A stretch of DNA of 64,000 nucleotides from Lojkania enalia (lineage: Eukaryota; Ascomycota; Dothideomycetes; Pleosporales). This document shows, one piece after another, positions 12,522 through 24,270 of this stretch (positions within the stretch are counted from its first letter, which is position 1; each line of letters opens with the position of its first letter). The notes under the pieces were generated by a model that saw only the letters and a list, made by a program, of their open reading frames with translations, was not told the origin of the DNA and searched no databases. The position numbers and the translations under genes are program-made. Location of the stretch: the NCBI GenBank assembly GCA_010094045.1, contig ML986663.1:147679-211678 (forward strand). Reading direction: 5' to 3'.

Positions 12522-13475
12522 CTACCTTTTCCCATACGTTCCCTTCCCCTTCCCCTTCCCCTTCCCACTTCTACCGCCACCCGTGATGTCCGCAATATCC
12601 CTCTTACTCAACGTCAATGTTCCTCCCTTGAACCTGCCCACCCCCGGCCCTCCAACCCCCTTCGCCCTCTCCTTCACATACTTCTTCACCCTCTTTTCTT
12701 TCTCAAGCACGATCCCATTCTCCCGTGCTTCAGCTCTGCGCCGTTCTTCCCGCTGTGTGGCTTTTGAAAGTATGCGCTTGCGGTCCTGCATGGGCATAGA
12801 CTTTTGTGTGAAGATGGAGGATTTGGCGCCCAGTGATTGGAGATGTAGGTCTATTGATTTATGGCGCGAGGACCCGGTCAAGGAGAGTGTTGGCGTTGAG
12901 TTTCCCGAGGCGGAGGGCGAGTTTAAGGAGGAGAGAAGGTGCGAGTCTCGGAGTAGGCGCTGGAGGGCGAGGTCGTTTTTCAGGTGACTGGCTTCGGTTG
13001 GATCGTCATCTTTTGCTAGTTTTGAAAATGTGGGTTTGGAGGGGGTTTGGATGGTTGAAGTGGGTGGTTTCGAGGACTAATGGTTGTAAGATAGGTAGGC
13101 GGAGAATAGGGAGGGGAGATTGTTTACCATGAATGCTCGCATCTCTGCTTTGGATAGCCGGTCGCCTAGTCGTCGGGTGGTTGAGTGCTCGATGACTTCT
13201 ATCTCGTCCTCGGCTTCGGAAGATATGCCAGACCAGTCTGAATCTTCTTCCAGCTCTTCTTCTTCTTCTTCTTCTTCTTCTTCTGGCTCCGTGATCTTTG
13301 ACTCCTGGGGTTCAACATCCAAGGGCTTGAATTTCGCTTCGAAGGCACGTCGGAAGATATCTTGGACATCTTCGCTGTCCGAGTTACTAGATGCTGAGGA
13401 CGGCGAGTGTAAGTGCGAGGACTGCTCAAGCCCTTCGCGAGTGACACGCTTTCGTTTTCCGAGCGTCGGTGCCAT
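12522..13475 (-). CDS. FAF1: FAF1-like 40S ribosomal subunit biogenesis protein
   Basis: Two exons, complement(12522..13076, 13128..13475), encode 300 aa; the 51-nt intron has GTAAAC and ATTAG ends. It starts [14 protein letters not shown], has an acidic tract (a run of Glu near residues 64-73 followed by EEDSDWSG), a basic middle ([20 protein letters not shown]) and a lysine-rich C-terminal block ([20 protein letters not shown], then [20 protein letters not shown]). This is the layout of yeast Faf1 / the DUF4602 family, which assists early pre-rRNA processing in the nucleolus. The acidic run is encoded by a CTT/TTC microsatellite and the [15 protein letters not shown] end by a CCCCTT repeat, so both tracts could vary in length. 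It is divergent from HIS6, with 174 bp between start codons. Confidence 0.85.
12539..12567. repeat. CCCCTT hexamer microsatellite inside FAF1
   Basis: Tandem ccccttcc units on the + strand encode the GKGKGKGKG tract near the FAF1 C-terminus on the - strand. Length changes by six bases would keep frame. Confidence 0.8.
13255..13284. repeat. TTC trinucleotide microsatellite inside FAF1
   Basis: About ten tandem TTC/CTT units read as GAA/GAG on the - strand and encode the glutamate run of FAF1; changes by whole units are in frame. Confidence 0.85.
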
Positions 13476-13649
13476 TATTGTGGTATTGTGTTCGCGTGTA
13501 TATGTATGTCGAAGCCGAATCTCATTCCATCAAAATCCAAAATATCCGCCGTGCCAAGAATTCGCCAAGAATATCGCAGAACCGCCTTTCAAATACAACC
13601 CCACCAAACCACGCCCCAATGCTTCTATTACCCATATCTCTGCGACAAG
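13476..13649. promoter_or_regulatory. Shared divergent promoter of FAF1 and HIS6
   Basis: Only 174 bp separate the start codons of FAF1 (-) and HIS6 (+), so both leaders and promoters must overlap. No clear TATA box is visible. Co-regulation of ribosome assembly and histidine synthesis is possible but is inference from spacing alone. Confidence 0.55.
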
Positions 13650-14603
13650 ATGACGCGATTTCGCCCCTGCATTGACCTCCATGCCGGCAGCGTCAAACAA
13701 ATCGTCGGCGGCACCCTCTCCACAACATTGGACAGCTCCCTCAAAACGAACTTCACCTCCGAGCACCCCTCTACATATTACGCTAATCTCTACAAGAAAC
13801 ATGATCTCACTGGCGCACACGTCATAATGCTGGGTCCTGGAAATGAAGAGGCGGCGCAAGAAGCGTTGGCGGCGTGGAAGGGAGGGATGCAGGTTGGTGG
13901 TGGGATCACGGAGAAGAATGCTGCGGAATGGATTGCGAGAGGTGCAGACAAAGTGAGTACTATATCACGCCACATTCAAATCTCCGTCCAAATCTTATTC
14001 AAATATATTCATGAGAGAGTCTCGAACACCGTGCTAATTGGACTGTAGTAGGTAATTATTACCTCATACCTCTTCCCCGACTCCGTCTTTTCGCTCGAAA
14101 GACTCCAAGCCGTTCTCCACGCCCTTGACAACGATAAACAGAAATTGGTCATTGATCTCAGCTGTAGGAGAAAAGATGGGAAGTGGTTCGTTGCTACGAA
14201 TAAGTGGCAGACGATGACGGATTTTGAGCTCAGTCAAGGTAATTGCACTCTCCGATTTCTCCGACTCCCTTCTACAATTTGGCGGAAGGGACAGAGCTGA
14301 CAATTAGTAGAGTCGATAAAATTGCTCGAACCACACTGCTCGGAATTTCTGATCCACGCAGCAGATGTCGAAGGACTGCAGCGCGGTATCGATCATGAAC
14401 TTGTGTCAAAGCTGGCTGAGTGGTGTTCGCTACCCGTCACATATGCTGGCGGGGGCCGAAGTATTGAAGATCTAGGGCTTGTTGAGGAATTGAGCAAAGG
14501 CGCAATAGATCTGACGATAGGCAGTGCATTAGATATTTTCGGAGGATCAGGAGTGAAATTTGAGGATTGTGTGGAATGGAATAAAGCCCAATGGACAAAA
14601 TAG
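13650..14603 (+). CDS. HIS6: Phosphoribosyl-formimino-AICAR-phosphate isomerase (histidine biosynthesis step 4)
   Basis: Exons 13650..13952, 14052..14238 and 14311..14603 encode 260 aa, matching the length of yeast His6. The protein opens [20 protein letters not shown] with the first catalytic Asp, has LVIDLSCRR with the second Asp region, and ends with the phosphate-binding part [13 protein letters not shown] and [12 protein letters not shown] of a (beta/alpha)8 barrel. It catalyses the Amadori rearrangement of ProFAR to PRFAR in the cytosol. Joins give [12 protein letters not shown] and ELSQ-ESIKLLE. Both introns end in a tandem TAGTAG acceptor and only the distal AG is used in this model: the proximal AG of intron 1 would place TAG in frame immediately, while that of intron 2 would add one residue. 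Intergenic distance to FAF1 is very short. Confidence 0.95.
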
Positions 14604-15077
14604 GCCGGAAAGGCACGACTGTATCTCCATGTGTCATGTACATTTTGTGATCGAGAACGTCCTTTGAGAATGCCAACTAAAAAGAATACTCACGTACATG
14701 TCTCTTTCTCACTCGTCCAGGTCCAGAGGCAAAATATATAGTGTAATCCTAGAGGTCTATCAGCAATGCCGTTTAATTGCTGCTATGCCACTATAACCAA
14801 GCCTATTCCAAAAAAAAAAAAAAAAAAAAAACTCCTAGCTATTGCTAGCTAAATGCTTTCTCTTTCGCATGCATAAATAGGCCCATCTATCCAAAGGAAA
14901 GCACCAGACTCCTATCCACAAAGCCGACGCGAAGAGTCCCCGCTAAATAGCGCTATCCCATTCCCGTATATGCTATACTAGAAGCAAACGCCACAAGAAC
15001 AATCGAAAAAAACATTTTACCATGACGCTTGTAGAATTCATATCCATGATTTGTCGTTCGCGGTAGGTCACACCCAT
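14604..15077. other. Convergent intergenic region with poly-A tract
   Basis: 3' ends of HIS6 (+) and the sugar transporter (-) face each other here. A run of about 20 A occurs at about 14812-14831. No gene seen. Confidence 0.5.
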
Positions 15078-17116
15078 CTATTCTCTTCTCTCCCTCGCGT
15101 CAACATCCTCACGATCCTCCCTCACTCTCTTCGTCAAAAACGCGGCCACAATCGCACAACACCCCCCAAACCTGAGCACCCATGCTACACTATCATCACC
15201 GGGCGTTCCCCTAGGCTTCTGTAGCAGCCTAAAAATTGCAGAGCTGATGAGCGTAGCAATAACCTGGGGCGCTGCTATCGCTACATTATGGATACCCAGC
15301 ACGACACCCGCTTGATCCGCGCCCTCAGAGCTCGCCTCATCCTCGCCTGCGGCCACGAGAGCTGCGTCGCGAGATACTGGTCGAATTAGGCCGCGGCGCA
15401 TAGCATCACGCTTCGAGATTTCCGAGGAGATGAGAGCAAACGGGGCCCAGTTTGTAAGGGCCCAAGGGATGCCGATGAGGGCTACGAGGATGGTTGCGGT
15501 GAGCGTAGAGCGGACGAAAAATGTAAGGGCCATGAGTGACGCAAACATGATGTGAGAGAGGAGCCAGGCGCGACGAAGGGTGAGGCTGCGGATTTGAAGG
15601 ACGTTGAGCTTAGATTCTATGCGTTCGAGTACTGATCGTGGCGGATGCTTGCTTTCGCGTTTGAGGGAGAAGTAGCTTGAGCCTGCCATTGAACGCGGTG
15701 TCACTGGCGTGGTCGGCGTGAGAGGCGTGGCGGGTTGAGGCTTGGGGGCTTCGAAGGTTGGAGGAATGATGAAGGGTAGGAATATCGATGCAGCGAATGT
15801 GGTGACGGCAAAGATGAGGAGGGCTCGAGTGCCGACCCGGGTCCCCTCTTCCCATAATTCGTCGATGTCTGCATCCGGCATATCAGGGTTCTCTTTGAAA
15901 TGGGGGTCAACATAAATCTCGCCAATGTAGGTAGTGATGTAGAATAGGAATGGAAACCATCCAATCCAAGCTGCGAGCTGAACTTCGCAGACTCGTCGAA
16001 TTTGGGGCGGCAATTTGCGGACCGAGCGGTAGAGTGATTTGAAGAAGGCTACTACGCCACCTTGCACTTGCGGCGCATCATCAAACCGCGGGTCTCTTTC
16101 AGAGACGGTCCCGCAGCTTATAGCAACAGTAAGACCCATTATAATGGATGCAATGGCGCATAGGACCTGAAATTGACTATTGCCAAGCCATGGGAAGTAG
16201 TCGGGTAGTTTAGCATTTCCGGCAAGAAAGCCAACAATGTTGCCCACTCCAGAGCTACGTATCATCCAGGCATTTGCAGCCTCTTGTTGGTGCGTAGGGG
16301 TGCAATCGACGATATAAGCACGGATGCCGGCTTGTACTGGAGAAGAAATTAGTGGCTGCGTGGGGATGGCGATGGCAGCTCGGAATCTAGATACTTACTG
16401 ACGTTGATTGCGAAGTCCAAGATGTAAATAAATAGAACAGCCCAAAACATAATCGAAAACCTTACTCCCTTAGATTCCCGATCGGCGCCGAATATGCCTA
16501 GGAACCCGCCAACAATTTCTCGCGCCCATGCTAATAGCAGAAGCGATGTGATAGTGGCTATTGCACCGCCCACGATGAAAGGCCTTCTTTTCCCCCACCG
16601 CAGCCGGCAATTATCACTCTTCAGTCCAACGAAGGGCTGTACGAGGGTGCCGGACAGCGGGCCTGCGATCCAGACGAGCGCGAGCATAGACTTGCTTAGG
16701 CCGAGGGAAAGAAGATAGGGCTACCAAGTCAGTATGTTGCTTTCGGGACACGCGGCCGCTACACTTACAGAGCCATTCGATGTCTCCACTGACCAGCCTA
16801 TTTGCAATCCAAGACCTCCGAGAGTCAACAGGAATAAATACCAGCTACTTCTCGTCTCCTCGTCATAGTCTTCTTGCCAGTCGTCGCTTCCGATCGGGGA
16901 GACGACCTTCAATAACGATGGATGGTCTTCAAGCCCTTCGCCCGACGTTCTAGGCTGCAGGAGAGGGGACTGCTCGTTCAATTGTTCCATAGAGTGGCGG
17001 GCGATGTCCGAGTCGCGACGAAAAGACACAACTTTGAGATGCGGGGCGACGGCTCCATCCACGCTCGGTGGCCGTCTTGAGGACGAGGTTATAGGGGAGT
17101 CAGACGCCGGGGCCAT
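15078..17116 (-). CDS. Sucrose/maltose-type H+ symporter (GPH/SUT family, MFS fold)
   Basis: Three exons, complement(15078..16336, 16399..16720, 16769..17116), encode 642 aa; introns are 48 and 62 nt with GTAAGT donors. The first ~80 residues are a Ser/Pro-rich and acidic cytosolic tail. TM1 begins SSWYLFLLTLGGLGLQIGWS and TM2-3 carries the SUT/GPH signature GLKSDNCRLRWGKRRPFIVGG. Roughly twelve membrane spans follow, with a long central cytosolic loop (PATPLTPTTPVTPRSMAGSS) and a basic tail (RVREDREDVDARERRE). Exon joins give NGS-PYLLSLGLSKSM and FAINV-IQAGIRAYIVDCTPTHQQ, both typical. The family takes up sucrose or other alpha-glucosides with protons across the plasma membrane (S. pombe Sut1, plant SUTs); the substrate here is inferred. 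It is divergent from the Na+/H+ exchanger gene. Confidence 0.88.
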
Positions 17117-18020
17117 GATGGCTTAGTGAACGTGGCGCCGTCGTGTGGTCCAGGCAGGTGCGACAAATGAGCTGACGGAGGCTGACCTCGGAAGGACGAC
17201 AAATGAGCGTTTGGCACGCGACACGCAAATCGAGGAAGAATCTGGGGTAGGGCTGGGTCGCTGCTGAGGCTGGGGGATGAATTGTGGGCTGAGGCTATCG
17301 CAGGACGAAGAAAAGTGCCATTACGAAGCTCAGATGGAACCTTCGGGAGGGCTATCGTGAGACCCTTCCTGCGTGGTTCGGAGTGTGGTGACACGGTTTT
17401 TGAGGTAGTACGAATCAGACAGAGCGCGCCAGAGGGCTGGCACAGAAGAGCACGGGCGTATGGGAGGCACCGCAGGCGTGCGAGTGAATGATCTTGCAGG
17501 AGGGGACGGATGGAGAGCGAAAGGGGTCATGTGGTGTTGGGCGTGTGGGTTCCTGAATCTGCGTTCGTGACGTATAGAGCTTGGGTGGGGGGGCCGCTGC
17601 TGCGTCTTCGGGCATCAGCAGAAGCTAGAGAATCACGCTAGCCCGAAATGCACAACGCCTCCAGCCTCGCCGTGCTTGGCAGCCTACGGAGTAGCTGTGG
17701 GCAAGCATCAACCGCCGCGCTGAATAGGAGCACGCATACCGAAGGCCTTCCACTTCCTTGTTGTTTCCACCAGCCTCTTGTCCGCCGTCCCGCGTTTACG
17801 CCGCTCCGAGCACCCTAGCGCGCACCTGCTGCGACCCATGAGCGCGAGCTGTCCCCCCTCGTGAAACGTTGCATTCGGTGCCGTCCAGGCCACCATTCAA
17901 CACCTCCAGGATTCCCTCCCTCGCTGCGCCGACGACAAACAGCCACCGCTATCTCCGCAAACCCTTCGCGCCCGCCTTTCGCGACTGCTGCCGATGATCA
18001 CGCTGCTCTGAAAGCCCGAT
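17117..18020. promoter_or_regulatory. Divergent intergenic region between sugar transporter and Na+/H+ exchanger
   Basis: About 900 bp between two divergent start codons, GC-rich, with no conserved frame. It should hold both promoters; no clear TATA box is recognisable. Confidence 0.4.
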
Positions 18021-20242
18021 ATGGCTTCAACTGTGGGGTGGGCCGTGGCCGAGATGCTCAGTATGGACGCCCTCTCTGTACCCTCCAAGGGATATCATTC
18101 CAAAGCTAGCAGACTGACACGCTGTCTCCGACAGAGCGAGAAGCAAGCGATGCAGACCCCGACGGTCAGTCCCGAACCCCGCTACACCCCGTGCGAAGCT
18201 TAGTTAAAGGCTAATACAAGCATGCAGAGCCCGAGGCAGGGCAGAAGGAGATATTCACATCGTGGGCCCTCTCCATCCTTATCGTCCTCCTTATCATAGC
18301 GCTCTTTACGAGCTACATTCTCCAGACCCGCAAAATACAGGCCGTGCATGAAACAGTGCTCTCCATCTTTGCTGGTATGTCAATCAACACCATACTCATC
18401 AGCCATTTCTTCATGTAACCTGGTCTGATCTGAATCAGGCATGGTCGTGGGTTTAATACTGCGACTTACAGCTGTGGAATCTGTTCTTGGAGCCGTCAGC
18501 TTCGATTACCAATTTTTCTTCAACCTTCTACTTCCACCTATTATTCTCTCATCTGGTTATGAACTACACCAGGGAAACTTCTTCCGCCACATCGGCATGA
18601 TTCTTACTTTCGCTTTTGCCGGTACCTTCATCTCCGCCGTTGTACTTGGGATAATACTATTCGTCTGGACTAGAATTCCTCTCGATGGACTCAAGATCAC
18701 GTTCGTGGAGGCCATGTCGGTTGGCGCTACGCTTTCGGCGACGGATCCTGTAACCATTCTCGCCATCTTCAACACCTACAAAGTCGAGCCCAAGCTATAT
18801 ACCGTCATCTTCGGCGAATCTATCCTAAATGATGCTATTGCCATTGTGTTATTCGAAACGGCGCAAAAGTACAAGGAGGGGGCCGAACACCTCAGCATCC
18901 TTAGCCTTTTCGAGGCTATCGGTATTTTCTTCGGTGTTTTCTTTGGGAGTTTGTTCATTGGCATCATAGTCGGCATTGCCGCATCATTGATGCTAAAGTT
19001 CACTTACGTAAGGCGTTTTCCGAAGACAGAGAGCTGTCTCATCATTCTGATCGCATACGCCACTTACTTCTTCTCAAATGCCATTCACATGTCTGGTACG
19101 TGTATTGATCATAACTGATAAGTAACTTCTAACGTGGTATAGGCATTGTGTCCCTTCTGTTTTGTGGTATATGCATGAAACACTACGCCTACCACAACAT
19201 GTCGAGGCGAACACAATTGACCACGAAATTTGTGTTCCAGGTCACCGCCCAGCTGTCCGAGAACTTCATTTTTATTTACCTAGGGCTTTCCCTTTTCACC
19301 GACTCCAAACTAGAATATAAGCCACTTTTCATTCTCATTACCGTGGTGGGGATATCTGTGGCTCGTTGGTGTGCCGTGTTCCCCCTCTCGCGACTCATCA
19401 ATGCCGTCATCCGCTATCGGCAGCGACGCCTTGGAGCACAAGAAGCTGGAGAAGAACTTCCCTACCAACATCAAGTCATGATCTATTGGGCAGGACTCCG
19501 AGGAGCGGTAGGTGTCGCTCTTGCCGCAGGCCTCAGCGGAACCAATGGAGATACGTTGCGCGCTACAGTCCTTGTCGTTGTCGTCTTGACTGTCATTATA
19601 TTCGGCGGAACCACGGCCCGGATGCTAGAGATTCTTGGTATCAGGACCGGGGTAGTCGAAGAAATCGATTCGGACGATGAATTTGACATTGAGGTGGTCG
19701 GCAATGGCACATACTCTCGCAACAAAGGCCAAGGTTTTGGCCATACGCCAAGACCGAGCTCGAACGGGTTTGCACTGTCATCTGTCAGTAACGAGAATGG
19801 GTCATACTCTAGTGGCTCCATCAGCAGGAACAGCCCACCGTCTCGGCCGAACGCCCTTGCTTCTAGGAGGAATTCAAGCCGATTGCGACGTCCAGACGGT
19901 GCAGATCAAGGGTTGCTGAGCCCAGGGGATAGCGGCAGCGCAGATGAGGATGATACAGATCTCGATCTCCCACCTAGTGCCAGAAGATCTCCAAATAGGA
20001 TGCCCTCGCCATTAGGTATTGTTGAGCAGACGCCTTACCCAACATCAGGGACTGCTAACAGGGCTGCATCGAGTAGCAGCGGCGAACCTTCTCGAGTTGC
20101 TACTGCAACTGGCGCGGTCAAGCAACTTATTTCAGACCTTTCACAAGATCCAGCAAATGCTTTCAAGCAAATCGATGATGGTTTCTTGAAGCCGCATCTT
20201 CTACTAGATCCAGGGAAAGGTCCGGGTCCGGGCAATGTATGA
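18021..20242 (+). CDS. NHX1: Endosomal/vacuolar Na+(K+)/H+ exchanger, NHX1/NHE type
   Basis: Five exons, 18021..18060, 18135..18164, 18228..18374, 18439..19095 and 19143..20242, encode 657 aa. The two tiny 5' exons (MASTVGWAVAEML / KREASDADPDE) are the least certain; they keep frame and use GTATGG and GTCAGT donors. Conserved parts include QAVHETVLSIFAGMVVGLILR, the amiloride-region FFNLLLPPI (about 98-106), SATDPVT, the ion-binding pair in GESILNDAIAIV (Asn203/Asp204), LSENFIFIYLGLSLF and GLRGAVGVALA. After TM12 there is a long Ser-rich cytosolic tail (about 180 residues), as in yeast Nhx1, which regulates luminal pH, Na+/K+ storage and traffic out of late endosomes. About 12 membrane spans precede it. 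Confidence 0.93.
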
Positions 20243-22845
20243 TCTAGGACAGATTATTTCTTATTGCATATTATCGAGGCATCAGGCTATTGCAAAAAAT
20301 GGCGTTATTGTAGGCTTATAGCACTATTCCCAGTTATGACTTTTATTCTTTGACTATAATTATGTGTATAATGGGCGAGCCTGTACTCAAGAGTAGTCAT
20401 CGTGACAAGGGTCGTCGATCATTCCACGTTCAAGAACCTAATGTCGTCTCCTAGCGCAAATGCTGTCGACGCATCTCACCCTGGCCGAATAATCGTTGGC
20501 ATCCCTTTGCCCGCATTCAATGCTGTGTTAGAGGTGTTCAAGGAAATGAAGGGACTCGGTTGCGTCGGGATAGCTTAAATCCACTTTGCGTGATTTGCTC
20601 CACTATATAGCTCTTGTTCGCGATTTCGCAAGAAATTCATATGCAGCCGCGATTCCCGATCAGGTTCGCAGCTATATGGATAAAGTGGCGTGTACTTGTT
20701 GATCCGCCGTGTCACCGCCGCATATATTGAGGTAGGCAAATTAAATCCTGGAAAGCATCGCTATGCTCCACGTCATTGGACAATAAAATCGTAAATCGCC
20801 GGCAATCTATAACATAGAAGCAAGCATAGGGTCGGTGGTCGATCAGAACCCCTCCCAAATACCGCCATGACAACTATCGAAAATTCGTTTACTTCATTAT
20901 CATAGACTGGATGTGGGATCAGAAATATGCAGGGCTCTTCGGAGCTCGATCGGACGCCTTCCCTCTCTTGGCCTTGACGGCCCTGGGACTAATGAGGTCA
21001 CGGGAAAACTTTAAATTAATGCCAGGCCTTACCTCAAACAACACCACTCTATGCAACCACTCAAAGTCTTTCCCTCTCTCCGTTGGACACCATATAGCCA
21101 TCCATCCATCAATCAACATTAGCGCCAAAGTCCCTTGCAATATGCCCCCGCCACACTCACACATTAGGGTTGTCTTCCGATGACAGCGATTGCAGAGAAC
21201 CTCCTTTCAGACCCCGACCGTCAAATCTGCTTCGACAGATACTCTCTTGTATAGCTTGATTCTAGACACTGATAAATGAAGCAGTATTGATTACTCTACT
21301 CTCCAATAGAATCTTCATTCGGTTCAGTTTCCATGTCAGATTGCACCCCTAGTGAATACAGCGATTGCAGGGAACACCCCTATTGTTCTGCGACTCCAGG
21401 ACTACTTGCAAAATTCGGGAAAATATTACAAGGTTACCTAACCCTTCGCTAGTCGATGTATTTTTGCCATCCACCGCATAGATCATCTTGTGACCTTGGT
21501 TTCTCGTTATCACGGCCGTACTTGCCACGCCAAATGGTACTCTATGGACATGTTCTTTTATCTTCCAGAAGTCTGTTGATCTATCTTGCCGGCCTATCGC
21601 TCAGTCCATCCGGTCTTAACGAAATTTAGTAGTCGTGGCGGCAACGCAGAGCACACCACTACGTGCATTCGGGTGTGGGGCGCATTAGGATAAATGCATG
21701 TTCCTAGTAGGCCCTGAACCCTGCAGCCCAATATACGCGAGCTATCATGTGTTCGATGTCTTTCCAGAAACCTTCTTCGCTCAGTATCCCGGGTTTCCTA
21801 TGGCGGTACCTGACCGGTACCAGACTCAAGCTTGTCTCCGCTTCATCAATAATTTGCAGGGAATTAATAGGGCGATATTACGTGGTAGTGGAATCACTAT
21901 CATATCTTTTCCTCGCTATTGAAGTTCTATCAAGCAATAGTTCATGATATGGTTATTCCTCCAATGCGTCGGTGCCTGCCCTGAAGGTTCCTCTGCAAAT
22001 TGGTCCGGACCCTCACCTGGGGCGAGCCGATCTCTAGGTTATAGGCGGATGGAATCTGACGCCGTCGACTGTCTCTGATGTCATGAACTACATTGGATGA
22101 AAGGTTTTTGTGGTCATCTCCCTCACGACCGGAACACAAGGTTCGGATTCCGTGACAGATAAAACCAAAGCACTTCGCGCACATGTACACGCCACTGATC
22201 TTGTGCATTTTCATACAATATGTGGCCCGACTAAGGCTTGGATTTGACTATGTAAGATCTGAGGGGAGCAGGGGGGTGCTTGTGACACAATGGAGATCGC
22301 GGGGTAACCGTCCCGAGGGAAGAGTGGCTCCGGAACCACAGCGCGTCTCAAGTTGACTGTCATTTATTTATCCTCGCAGTCTTTTTTCCCAGCCATACGC
22401 AAGAGCTGGCTGTTTATTGATAGTTTGGAACACTCTGCAAGCATTGGTAAACATCGGTCAATTGAAAATAAAATGCTCACTCTAGCATTCCAACGCTACA
22501 GTTAGCCACGCCATTCGGCATCCTACAATTTATTTATTTTGTTTTTTGTCAAAGAAGTCGGCATTGCAGCACCTGGAGAGGCTGCTCAAAATGTTCCGAC
22601 GAAGGCTGCTTCTGGATCGGTCTCTACCGAATCTTCACCATCCCAGATCATTCGATGTGGACCCTGCTATAGTGGATACCCATACTTCCGTTATGGATTG
22701 TCATTTAAGCCTCATCACACCAGCGCCAAAATGCACGGACCCCTGAGCATATTCCTTGCTCGCATTTTACGGGCCTTCTTCCTGATGAGATGGTCGACCA
22801 CATCGAGCAAAGCGCGCTGTGCGGTCCATAGCGTCTGGACAGGAG
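20243..22845. other. Intergenic, no supportable gene
   Basis: About 2.6 kb with only short unsupported frames. A near-repeat 'acagcgattgcag' occurs at about 21183 and 21359, with shared flanks, suggesting a small local duplication. The segment from about 22540 is the probable promoter of the GH6 gene. Confidence 0.5.
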
Positions 22846-22861
22846 CCAATGCCGATATAAG
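22846..22861 (+). promoter_or_regulatory. CCAAT and TATA-like elements of the GH6 gene
   Basis: CCAAT at 22846-22850 and TATAAG at 22856-22861 stand 78 and 68 bp before the ATG at 22924. The TATA spacing is plausible; the role of the very close CCAAT is uncertain. Confidence 0.4.
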
Positions 22862-22923
22862 AGCCTCTTTCTCCCGCGAGATTTGGCATCACTCATCCCA
22901 AGAAGTCCTCTGTCCTGGCCAAG

Positions 22924-24270
22924 ATGAAGGGTCTCTACTCTGCATTGGTGGCATCGGCCATCGCTGGTGCTTTCGCCGCCCCCAGCCCTACGGAAAAAGG
23001 TCCTATTACTGCCCGCGCCGCTCAGGCAGCCTGTGCTACGAACGTCTCTCTCTCTGGTAACCCCTTCTCGGGCAGGTCCATCTATGCCAACAAGGAGTAC
23101 TCCAAGGAGGTTATGTCCGCTGCGGCGGCCATGACCGACAGCGCTTTGGCCGCTAAGGCTTCCAAGGTCGCCGATGTCGGTACCTTCCTATGGATGTAAG
23201 TAATACTATATTATATGGAGTTCCGTGCCATTAACATGTGCTAGCGATACCCGTGCCCGTATCTCAGTTGTCGAGGAGAACCTTGCGGCCGTTGGCTGCG
23301 ACCAACTTGCTGCTTTCGTCATTTACGATCTTCCTGGCCGTGACTGCGCTGCTAAGGCCTCGAACGGCGAACTTGCTGCAGGAGATATCTCAACCTACAA
23401 GACGGAGTATATTGACCGTATGTGCCTTGCGCCATATCTATTGTTCCTCTGGACTAATCACCACTCCAGCCATCCTTGCTATCTTTAAGAAGTACCCTAA
23501 GACCGCCATTGCTCTTGTCATTGAGCCCGATTCGCTTCCCAACTTGGTTACCAACGCCGACCTGTCAAGTTGCCAGGAGTCTGCCTCCGGCTACAGGGAG
23601 GGAGTTGCTTATGCATTCCGGCAGTTCAACCTCCCCAACATCGCTATGTATGTCGATGCTGGCCATGGTGGCTGGCTTGGCTGGAATGACAACCTCAGTA
23701 TGTTTACATCTCATTGGACACTGATTATCCCTAAGCTAACACGAGAATACAGAGCCTGGAGCCAAGGAACTCGCGAATGTTTACAAGAATGCCGGCTCAC
23801 CTAAGTCTGTCCGCGGCTACGCCACCAACGTTGCCGGCTGGAACGCCTGGGACTTGGAGCCTGGAGAGTTCTCCACGGCCACCGACGCCCAATGGAACAA
23901 GGCCCAGAACGAGAAGAAGTACGTCGAACTCTTCTCGCCCGAGCTCAAGAGCGCAGGCATGCCCGGCCAGGCCATCGTCGACACTGGCCGCAATGGTGTC
24001 ACCGGCCTCCGCAACGAGTGGGGTGACTGGTGCAACGTCAACGGCGCCGGTTTCGGCAGGCGCCCAACCACCAACACTGGCTCCTCTCTCGTCGACTCCT
24101 TCGTCTGGGTCAAACCTGGTGGTGAGTCTGATGGTACTTCTGATACCTCTGCCACCCGCTACGACAGCTTCTGTGGCAAGCCCGATGCATTCAAGCCCTC
24201 CCCCGAGGCCGGTCAATGGAACCAGGCCTACTTCGAGATGCTGCTCAAGAACGCTAACCCACCTTTCTAA
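22924..24270 (+). CDS. Secreted GH6 cellobiohydrolase-like enzyme, no CBM
   Basis: Exons 22924..23195, 23245..23417, 23470..23697 and 23753..24270 encode 396 aa; every join restores GH6 blocks (TFLW-IDTRARI, TEYID-PILAIFKKYP, WNDNL-KPGAKEL). A signal peptide (about residues 1-18, ending FAA) and short propeptide precede the catalytic domain. Catalytic-centre motifs are YDLPGRDCAA (Asp124, equivalent to T. reesei Cel6A Asp175) and VIEPDSLPNLVTN (Asp169, equivalent to Asp221), then YVDAGHGGWLGW and IDTGRNG-like VDTGRNGVTG. GH6 enzymes release cellobiose from cellulose chain ends by inversion, outside the cell. There is neither an N-terminal CBM1 nor a Ser/Thr linker, so it is a single-domain form; an endo-acting GH6 cannot be excluded without inspecting the tunnel loops. 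Confidence 0.95.

Noticed and set aside
22539..23060. 173-codon frame overlapping the start of the GH6 gene
   Set aside because: Out of frame with GH6, lacks motifs and covers its promoter; the GH6 signal peptide and domain fix the true frame.
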